From Gammaproteobacteria bacterium (GTDB taxonomy: Bacteria; Pseudomonadota; Gammaproteobacteria; SZUA-229), in contig DROB01000439.1 of the NCBI GenBank assembly GCA_011321985.1, positions 1-10,990 of the forward strand: 10,990 bases of DNA, read 5' to 3'. A program made the translations under genes and the position numbers. Under the pieces are notes generated by a model that saw nothing but the letters and a program-made list of their open reading frames with translations, had not been told where the DNA came from and ran no database searches. Shown piece after piece: positions 5,489-10,990 of the stretch. Numbering within the stretch: position 1 is the first letter of the stretch; every line of letters begins with the position of its first letter.

Positions 5489-6538
5489 TTAAGGGGTTTT
5501 CAGGGGATTATTTATCTGAAAGATGGCACTCACAGGCGCGGCCAGGGCCAGCCTGCTGATATCTGTGTGCCATCGATAACGGTCATCATCAGCCACCGCC
5601 TGCACTTTTGCTTCGATCTCGACTTCACATGGGGTGATATCCAGATGAAAATGGCTGAAAGTATGGCGAAATACCGGCAGATCACTGTATTGGTTCACCT
5701 GTAGCTGCCAGTTTTTCTCAACCATCTCGTCGACCCCCTCATCCATGAACAGCTCCGGCAGACTCCACAAACCGCCCCAGATACCGCTAGGCGGCCTTTT
5801 TTCCATTAAACAGCTGCCCTGTTCATTACGAATGATCAAGAATCGCTTTTGTTTCACTGGCAATGTTTTTTTCGGCTTTCGGGTAGGCAGTTCAGCAACG
5901 CAGCTCTGAAGATATGCCTTACAGTCATCCATAAGAGGACAGAGCTCACATCGAGGTGATGCCCGTGTACACAACGTTGCTCCCAGATCCATGATGGCCT
6001 GGGTATAATCCGCTACATTTTCTTCCGGGGTGTACGATTCGGCAAATCGCCATAACTGATCCTCGACCTGTTTTTTCCCCGGCCAGCCTTCGATTGCCTG
6101 ATACCTCGCCAATACCCGTTTTACATTACCATCGAGTATGGCATGACGCTGCCCTGAAGCCTGAGCGAGGATAGCGCCCGCAGTCGATGGACCGATACCC
6201 GGTAGTGCCAGCACGTCGTCATAAGTGCTGGGGAACAGCCCCTGATAACACTCACTGATAGCTAAAGCTGCTTTGTGCAGGTTTCGGGCTCGACTGTAAT
6301 AACCCAGGCCCGCCCAGTAACGCAATACTTCATCCTGCGTGGCCTCTGCCAGAGCAGTGATACTGCCGAACCGTTGCATAAAATTCTGGTAGTACGGAAT
6401 AACGGTCGCTACCTGCGTCTGCTGCAGCATGATCTCGGATACCCAGACGCTATACAGTGACCTGTCCTGTTGCCAGGGTAAATCATGTCTTCCATGCTGC
6501 TGGTACCACAGCAACAGACGCTCGGCGAAAGTATGCAT
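5489..6538 (-). CDS. mutY: adenine DNA glycosylase MutY
   Basis: This 349-residue enzyme removes adenine mispaired with 8-oxoguanine in base excision repair, preventing G:C to T:A mutations. E. coli MutY has 350 residues and aligns along the whole length. E35 in SEIMLQQTQV and D136 in ILDGNVKRV match the catalytic pair (E37 and D138 in E. coli). LPGIGPSTAGAI (112-123) is the helix-hairpin-helix. C190, C197, C200 and C206 (Cx6Cx2Cx5C) bind the 4Fe-4S cluster. The C-terminal NUDIX-like domain that senses 8-oxoguanine is present, with FRHTFSHFHLDI at 290-301. The ATG lies 10 bp after the asmA-family stop, with AGG about ten bases before it, so it is probably cotranslated with that gene. In other gammaproteobacteria yggX often follows mutY; here the next gene is tRNA-Phe in the same direction. 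Confidence 0.97.
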   Translation of the reverse strand: MHTFAERLLLWYQQHGRHDLPWQQDRSLYSVWVSEIMLQQTQVATVIPYYQNFMQRFGSITALAEATQDEVLRYWAGLGYYSRARNLHKAALAISECYQGLFPSTYDDVLALPGIGPSTAGAILAQASGQRHAILDGNVKRVLARYQAIEGWPGKKQVEDQLWRFAESYTPEENVADYTQAIMDLGATLCTRASPRCELCPLMDDCKAYLQSCVAELPTRKPKKTLPVKQKRFLIIRNEQGSCLMEKRPPSGIWGGLWSLPELFMDEGVDEMVEKNWQLQVNQYSDLPVFRHTFSHFHLDITPCEVEIEAKVQAVADDDRYRWHTDISRLALAAPVSAIFQINNPLKTP

Positions 6539-6548
6539 CTATCTTTAC

Positions 6549-8783
6549 CTAAAACAGGCCTTTTAATTTATTCTTTAGCTTTTCCTTCGCCTTGTCTGCT
6601 TTTTTCTTCACTTTCTTTTTTGCTTTTTTCTTTACGCGTTTCTTCTCGGCTTTGGCTTTTACTTTCAACTTCTGTTTCTCAGCATCCAGTTTGGCTTTGG
6701 CCTGTTTTTTCAATACATCGGTAGTGGATTTTTTCAGCTTGTCTTTATCCAGCTCATATTCCAGCGCATCAAACGGACCATGTATCCTCACGAACATAGG
6801 CTCATCAAATATCTTTTCAAGCACGGTTTTAGACCTTGGTAACTGGATGGAAGAAGTAACGTCTAATGCATTTTGTATGATATCGGCATAACCTTTTGCG
6901 GTTATTTTTACACGTTTGGAATCCATCAGAAAATCGTCGGTACGCGCTTTGCCATCTGCCAGCTTCACCGTACTGTGAATCCTGTCGAATACCGTCACTT
7001 CGCGTGGCTTATATTTACCCATGATGGTTTCAGACAGCCCCATGCCCTTGCTATTGATATAATCAGCGATAGATTTCCGCATGTAATAAGCAGGATCAAA
7101 ACCATCGACCTGTGTCCGTTTCATATCGAAGACGATCTGCCCCTTACTGGCTTTTTTCAGTTGGTTAACAGTATCTCCAGCCGTATTGATCGCCATGACC
7201 ACATTGGCGGCACCAGCCATCTTCAATGGTTTGTCGCCCTGCACCCCTTCGAGGAATGGATTTGCAACCGGTCCGACCTGCACCTGATCCACCTTCAGAT
7301 TAATGCCGTAAGCCGGACTCTGTTTCTGCACGTTGACATTAACAGCGGCATCGACAGAACCCTCAAGCACCTGCATAGAAAGGGGTTTGATCATGATCTT
7401 TCCCTGTTGCGCTTTCAATGACATCAAAAACTGTTTGATCTTATATTGCTCCGCGGTTAGTGCCGCGATACGAAAATCACCTTTGATATCCAGTTTTCGC
7501 ATCATTTCGACAGGTAGCTCAATCTTCTCATCACCCGTCGTCACCGGTTGCACCGGTGCCGCATTAGCAGTGGTTGATGTCGTTTGACCTGAGGCAGGCA
7601 CTGGCACTGGTGGCATATAATCGTTGATATTCAGTTGATCGAAAGCCAGGTCATAGCGTACCTGTTGTTTGCTCATATTCGGCACACGCAACCAGCCGGT
7701 CAGGGCACTACCATCCAGCGTAAGCTTGAAATCATTGGCCTCCAGTTTTTCACCACGCAGTTTTATCTTCGTTTTTAACGCGACCTGGCTCAGAGCATCG
7801 GCTTTCGCCATGACCGGTAATTCCACACCTGCGCGTCTTGCAACAGCACGCGCATCAAATGGCTCGACCTCGATCGAACCCTGGATTACCGGTACTTCTA
7901 AAAATCGCGAGACAGTGATAGCCACACGTGTCTCTGTGCCCAAAGCCGATATCTGCAACTGTTTTAAAACAACACTCTGCTCATCCATCGATACATCGAT
8001 ATCTGACCTGATTTCGATCTTTTCTTCCTGAGCGATGAATTCATTCGCCTCCGCCAGTATGGTAAAGACGAAATCACGTAGATTAAATCGGGTAAATTCT
8101 TTATTGAAGACCAGCTTCGTATCCAGTTTTAGTCGTGTATCGATCGCTGGTTGATTACTTACGATACGTGCACCAAAAGAAACATCGATATCTGCATCAA
8201 ACAGGATGGCACTGGTAGTTAAATTTAATGCCGAAACGGTTGCTTTCGTATTACTGCTGCGATCATCATAGCGAATCGTCGCATCGACGAATTCAAAACC
8301 TTCCACCTGCAATGATGCTAACGGTGAGACGGTTTCACCCTCTGCGGTTACACCGGTCGTTGCCCCGGCACTCTCTTCTACTGGAACCTGTTCTGCTTTT
8401 ACCAGGCTCGACCAGTTGTTGGACTGATTACCGGCAATCTCGAGTGAAACATCTAAACCATGCAACCGGATGGTATTGATCTGTACTTCTTTTTTGAGTA
8501 GCGGCAATACATTTACTTTTACATCCAGCTGTTCGATCGAAGCAAACTTTTCTGCGCTGAAACCTTTCTCATTACCCAGCGAAACATCTTCCACTTTAAG
8601 ACCTATCCACGGGAAAATCGATAAATTGATCTCACCATCGATGCTGAAGTCCCGGCCTGTGGCTTTTTCGACCTGTGCGATAATCTGCGGTTTGTAATTA
8701 TTGGCATCAAAGGTCGCCACAAAAGCCAGCAGGGCGACCAGTATCAATACTACAAATATAAAAAATATTTTTATTGCTTTCAT
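6549..8783 (-). CDS. AsmA family protein
   Basis: This 744-residue protein belongs to the AsmA family, inner-membrane-anchored proteins of the cell envelope related to those that move phospholipids towards the outer membrane (TamB, YhdP, YdbH). Residues 5-23 form one hydrophobic anchor, followed by FDANNYKPQIIAQVEKATGR (25-44) and FPWIGLKVEDVSLGN (57-71), characteristic of the family's N-terminus. The rest, mostly beta-rich, would sit in the periplasm; a Thr/Ala/Pro-rich linker (PVPASGQTTSTTANAAPVQP) splits it roughly in half. The last 60 residues hold 27 lysines, an unusually basic tail. Start ATG has GGAG seven bases upstream, overlapping the end of moaC; the gap to moaC is 11 bp and to mutY 10 bp. 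An asmA-like gene next to mutY is a known arrangement in gammaproteobacteria such as Pseudomonas. The exact paralogue cannot be told. Confidence 0.9.
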   Translation of the reverse strand: MKAIKIFFIFVVLILVALLAFVATFDANNYKPQIIAQVEKATGRDFSIDGEINLSIFPWIGLKVEDVSLGNEKGFSAEKFASIEQLDVKVNVLPLLKKEVQINTIRLHGLDVSLEIAGNQSNNWSSLVKAEQVPVEESAGATTGVTAEGETVSPLASLQVEGFEFVDATIRYDDRSSNTKATVSALNLTTSAILFDADIDVSFGARIVSNQPAIDTRLKLDTKLVFNKEFTRFNLRDFVFTILAEANEFIAQEEKIEIRSDIDVSMDEQSVVLKQLQISALGTETRVAITVSRFLEVPVIQGSIEVEPFDARAVARRAGVELPVMAKADALSQVALKTKIKLRGEKLEANDFKLTLDGSALTGWLRVPNMSKQQVRYDLAFDQLNINDYMPPVPVPASGQTTSTTANAAPVQPVTTGDEKIELPVEMMRKLDIKGDFRIAALTAEQYKIKQFLMSLKAQQGKIMIKPLSMQVLEGSVDAAVNVNVQKQSPAYGINLKVDQVQVGPVANPFLEGVQGDKPLKMAGAANVVMAINTAGDTVNQLKKASKGQIVFDMKRTQVDGFDPAYYMRKSIADYINSKGMGLSETIMGKYKPREVTVFDRIHSTVKLADGKARTDDFLMDSKRVKITAKGYADIIQNALDVTSSIQLPRSKTVLEKIFDEPMFVRIHGPFDALEYELDKDKLKKSTTDVLKKQAKAKLDAEKQKLKVKAKAEKKRVKKKAKKKVKKKADKAKEKLKNKLKGLF

Positions 8784-8794
8784 GTTTTGCTCCG

Positions 8795-9277
8795 TTACCT
8801 TTCCCAGTTTCCTGACTTGCCGCCTGCCTTACTCACCAGACCAATATGGTTCATCGACATACCACGATCCATGGCTTTGCACATATCATAGATAGTCAGC
8901 AGGGTGATCTGCACCGCTGTCAGGGCTTCCATCTCTACGCCTGTCTGGCCTGAGGTTTTCACTTCGACCACACAATGTACGATCTGTTTTTTTTCATCCG
9001 CTGTTAGCTGTATATCCACATGGGTTAACGCCAGGGGGTGGCAGAGCGGTATCAGATCTGAGGTTTTTTTTGCTGCCATGATACCGGCTACCCGTGCCAC
9101 AGCTAGCACATCGCCTTTTTTATGTTCACCCCTTAGGATGCGCTGCAGGGTATCCGCCTGCATCTGGATAAAACCTTCAGCAACGGCGGCCCGTTGTGTG
9201 ACCGCTTTATCACCGACATCGACCATATGGGCTTCGCCGCGCGGGTTAAAGTGACTGAGCTGATCTTCGTTAGACAT
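8795..9277 (-). CDS. moaC: cyclic pyranopterin monophosphate synthase MoaC
   Basis: MoaC works with the radical SAM enzyme MoaA in the first stage of molybdenum cofactor synthesis, turning 3',8-cyclo-7,8-dihydro-GTP into cyclic pyranopterin monophosphate in the cytoplasm. The 160-residue protein shows GEAHMVDV (14-21), KGDV with catalytic K54, DLIPLCHPL (74-82), SGQTGVEMEALTA and TIYDMCKA with D131; K54 and D131 match K51 and D128 of E. coli. I chose the start at 9275-9277 (MSNEDQLSHF) because it aligns with known N-termini; an in-frame ATG at 9290-9292 would add five residues, and neither has a strong ribosome site. It heads the moaC-asmA-mutY cluster and is divergent from moaDE. moaA is not in the window. 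Confidence 0.96.
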   Translation of the reverse strand: MSNEDQLSHFNPRGEAHMVDVGDKAVTQRAAVAEGFIQMQADTLQRILRGEHKKGDVLAVARVAGIMAAKKTSDLIPLCHPLALTHVDIQLTADEKKQIVHCVVEVKTSGQTGVEMEALTAVQITLLTIYDMCKAMDRGMSMNHIGLVSKAGGKSGNWER

Positions 9278-9292
9278 TAAGATACCAACCAT

Positions 9293-9423
9293 CGTAAAAA
9301 ACCGTTATTTGATGCGCTATTATGCCATTTCTGTTGTCGGATTTCTGCAGGCACAGAGCGTTTCGTGGCAGCAACCATGATATAGCTCATGACCTGACAC
9401 ACATAAATCGTTAGAATCAGGGC
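9293..9423. promoter_or_regulatory. divergent moaC / moaDE intergenic region
   Basis: This 131-bp gap must hold promoters for both the moaC cluster (minus) and moaDE (plus). I could not single out a convincing -35/-10 pair for either direction, and I see no structure like the Moco riboswitch. Sharing one control region would allow coordinated expression of MoaC, MoaD and MoaE. Confidence 0.35.
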
Positions 9424-9657
9424 ATGAGTATCACCGTACAATTTTTCGCCAGCTTGCGTGAGCAGGTGGGTAAACAGCAGACAACGCTGGATTATGAATC
9501 ACCGACCAACGTCCTCACTGTCTGGTCCAGAGCCAGCGACGGCACGACCATGCCTGACAATACCTTATGCGCGATCAATATGGAGTATGTCAAACCCGAT
9601 ACCATGGTTGCCGATGGTGACGAGGTTGCTTTTTTCCCCCCGGTCACCGGTGGCTGA
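9424..9657 (+). CDS. moaD: molybdopterin synthase small subunit MoaD
   Basis: MoaD is the ubiquitin-like sulfur carrier of molybdopterin synthase. Its C-terminal glycine, thiocarboxylated after adenylation by MoeB, delivers sulfur to cyclic pyranopterin monophosphate. The 77-residue product begins ITVQFFASLREQVG, as expected, and ends DGDEVAFFPPVTGG with the essential double glycine. It is slightly shorter than E. coli MoaD (81 residues), with the central segment (NVLTVWSRASDG) compact. The ATG is preceded by AGGG at only one base, too close for an ideal ribosome site, yet no other start fits the family. The moaE start is 5 bp downstream of the stop, indicating an operon. Confidence 0.93.
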   Translation: MSITVQFFASLREQVGKQQTTLDYESPTNVLTVWSRASDGTTMPDNTLCAINMEYVKPDTMVADGDEVAFFPPVTGG

Positions 9658-9662
9658 TACGC

Positions 9663-10106
9663 ATGCCAGCCATTCTTTTAGACAAACCTTTTAATCCCTG
9701 GGACGAGATACAGGCTTTTCAGCAAGACCAGCTGCAATCCGGTCATTACGGAGCCACTACCAGTTTTGTTGGCACCATGCGCGATTTTAATATCGATGAC
9801 TCCGTCAGTCATATGACGCTGGAGCATTATCCTGCGATGACACAACATTTTCTCGACAAACTATGCCTGCAGTGCAACGAGAGATACGCGCTGGATGACT
9901 GCCTCATTATCCACCGGTTTGGTGATATTCGCCCCGGGGAACCCATCGTACTCACCGCTGCCTGGTCTGCGCATCGGGCACCGTCCTTCGATGCTTGCCG
10001 CTTTCTGATGGAAGAATTAAAATCCCATGCCCCGTTCTGGAAAAAAGAGATCACTGAGAACGGTGAACGCTGGGTGCATAATGATCAGAAATCCGATGAA
10101 CAGTAA
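9663..10106 (+). CDS. moaE: molybdopterin synthase catalytic subunit MoaE
   Basis: MoaE is the large subunit of molybdopterin synthase; two MoaE and two MoaD form the enzyme that inserts two sulfurs into cyclic pyranopterin monophosphate to give molybdopterin. The 147-residue protein has the family motifs GATTSFVGTMRD (30-41), TLEHYPAMT (52-60), HRFGDIRPGE (84-93), SAHRAPSFDAC (102-112) and LKSHAPFWKKE (119-129). K120 and K127 correspond to the catalytic lysines K119 and K126 of E. coli. The start lies 5 bp after the moaD stop, and a GGTGG in the last moaD codons probably serves as its ribosome site, suggesting translational coupling that keeps the two subunits in balance. It converges with the downstream protease gene. 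Confidence 0.96.
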   Translation: MPAILLDKPFNPWDEIQAFQQDQLQSGHYGATTSFVGTMRDFNIDDSVSHMTLEHYPAMTQHFLDKLCLQCNERYALDDCLIIHRFGDIRPGEPIVLTAAWSAHRAPSFDACRFLMEELKSHAPFWKKEITENGERWVHNDQKSDEQ

Positions 10107-10154
10107 GCGGCAAAGCCTGAGATAGTCCCAACCACTATTCAATTCATCGTTTAT

Positions 10155-10990
10155 TTACTGGATAAGAATGAATAAAGCAGTCTGTCCACGCTGCACATTA
10201 AACAGTATCTGCTTGTCACTGAAGTTAACCATCTTTTTCAGATCTGCCAGGGTTTTGACGGGGGCACGATTCACCGACAGGATGAGATCACCTTTGCGCA
10301 GCCGAGCGTTCCAGGCAGCACTTCCTCGTTCGACATTGGCGACTACCAGATATTTATTCCCGGTTTCATCATGGCTCTCTATCGATGCGCCTGCAAGCCG
10401 TGGATTTAATTTATCACCCGCAAGAGACTGCTCTATCTCATCTTCGATATAAGCGGTGAGCTTCTTTTTGTCACCATCACGCAATACGGTGATATCCATC
10501 TTTGCGCCGACACGCATCAGGCCCACCATATTGCGCATCGCCGATGCACTTTTCACCGGTGTATTATTGATTTCAGAGACCACATCTCCCGCCAGTAATC
10601 CCGCCTTGCTGGCCGCCGAGTCTTCCACCACCTGTGAGATAACGACACCCTGATGCATATCCAGGCCAAAAGCCCTGGCCAGTTCCGGTGTCAGGTTCTG
10701 CATGATGACACCCAGCATGCCACGCCGCACTTCACCGTACTCGATGATTTGATCGGTTAGTTCACGCACCATATTGATAGGAATCGCAAACCCGATACCC
10801 ACATTACCGGTTCCACCTGATGCCAGTATAGCGGTGTTGATGCCCACTAATTCACCACGCAGATTAACCAGTGCTCCGCCCGAATTACCGGGATTGATAG
10901 AAGCATCGGTCTGGATAAAATCTTCATAACCCTCGATACCCAGACCGGTTCGGCCCAGTGCACTGATGATACCTGAAGTAACCGTTTGCC
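10155..10990 (-). CDS. degQ: DegQ/DegP-type periplasmic serine protease, C-terminal part
   Basis: This is the last 277 residues of a Do-family (HtrA) protease that degrades and chaperones misfolded periplasmic proteins; the N-terminus lies past the right edge. The frame is open to 10990 and begins inside the catalytic domain: SGIISALGRTG, then FIQTDASINPGNSGGAL with the active-site serine, then GINTAILASGGTGNVGIGFAIP. A GTG at 10845-10847 is an internal valine, not a start. Two PDZ domains follow, the first around RRGMLGVIMQNLTPELARAFGL through KLTAYI and the second ending in VNRAPVKTLADLKKMV, with the terminal LFILIQ resembling the YLLM end of DegP and DegQ. DegQ, DegP and MucD cannot be separated without the N-terminal half, so the symbol is a best guess. 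No clear terminator is seen in the 48-bp gap to moaE. Confidence 0.9.
   Translation of the reverse strand, partial: QTVTSGIISALGRTGLGIEGYEDFIQTDASINPGNSGGALVNLRGELVGINTAILASGGTGNVGIGFAIPINMVRELTDQIIEYGEVRRGMLGVIMQNLTPELARAFGLDMHQGVVISQVVEDSAASKAGLLAGDVVSEINNTPVKSASAMRNMVGLMRVGAKMDITVLRDGDKKKLTAYIEDEIEQSLAGDKLNPRLAGASIESHDETGNKYLVVANVERGSAAWNARLRKGDLILSVNRAPVKTLADLKKMVNFSDKQILFNVQRGQTALFILIQ

Noticed and set aside
6592..7587. Phe-rich and other plus-strand open frames antisense to the AsmA gene
   Set aside because: They mirror the lysine-rich and other codons of the real gene on the minus strand; the strong AsmA match decides the strand.
10122..10138. ATAGT/ACTAT hairpin between moaE and the protease gene as a terminator
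   Set aside because: Five weak pairs around a seven-base loop with no T-run on either strand.
10155..10847. Protease gene starting at the GTG at 10845-10847
   Set aside because: The frame continues upstream to the window edge and includes GNSGG and other catalytic-domain sequence, so the GTG is an internal valine of a partial gene.

Overview
The window reads as chromosomal DNA of a gammaproteobacterium. It carries a DbpA-type DEAD-box helicase, a MutY with the standard iron-sulfur cluster, MoaC/MoaD/MoaE, a two-PDZ Do-type protease, a CspA-type cold shock protein, and REP-like palindromes built on the GTAGGAGCG core familiar from gammaproteobacterial genomes. I cannot place the genus. Most of the window is conserved housekeeping sequence; the unusual material is in the intergenic regions.

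Left part (1-4108). Two copies of a 135-bp repeat, each holding a pair of opposed REP-like palindromes, open the window. The second copy supplies the last codons and stop of a 609-residue radical SAM protein (minus strand) that I cannot assign to a named family. A 61-bp inverted repeat lies between it and the divergent dbpA (plus). Convergent to dbpA is a small YkgJ-type cysteine-cluster protein.

Middle (4109-5400). A gene-free stretch carries an AT-rich hairpin, a perfect 11-bp inverted repeat around a second palindrome, and the probable terminator of a cold shock gene (4443-4649, minus). Then comes tRNA-Phe(GAA) on the minus strand. Distal to it are two tandem repeat units of 177 and 248 bp, each starting with a copy of the 3' end of the tRNA and carrying several hairpins. 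This array is the most interesting object in the window. It recalls the tRNA-distal repeats of the E. coli tyrT operon. Read on the plus strand, its hairpins also expose GGA motifs in their loops, as CsrA-binding RNAs do.

Right part (5489-10990). A tightly spaced minus-strand cluster moaC-asmA-mutY joins molybdenum cofactor synthesis, an inner-membrane-anchored AsmA-family protein and adenine glycosylase repair (gaps of about 10 bp, so probably one transcript). moaD and moaE diverge from moaC on the plus strand, so three steps' worth of molybdopterin proteins sit around one 131-146-bp divergent promoter region: MoaC makes cyclic pyranopterin monophosphate, and MoaD plus MoaE form the synthase that adds the dithiolene sulfurs. 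The window ends inside a DegQ/DegP-type periplasmic protease (minus) whose N-terminus lies beyond the right edge.

I found no CRISPR array, insertion sequence, phage gene or recognisable new defence system.
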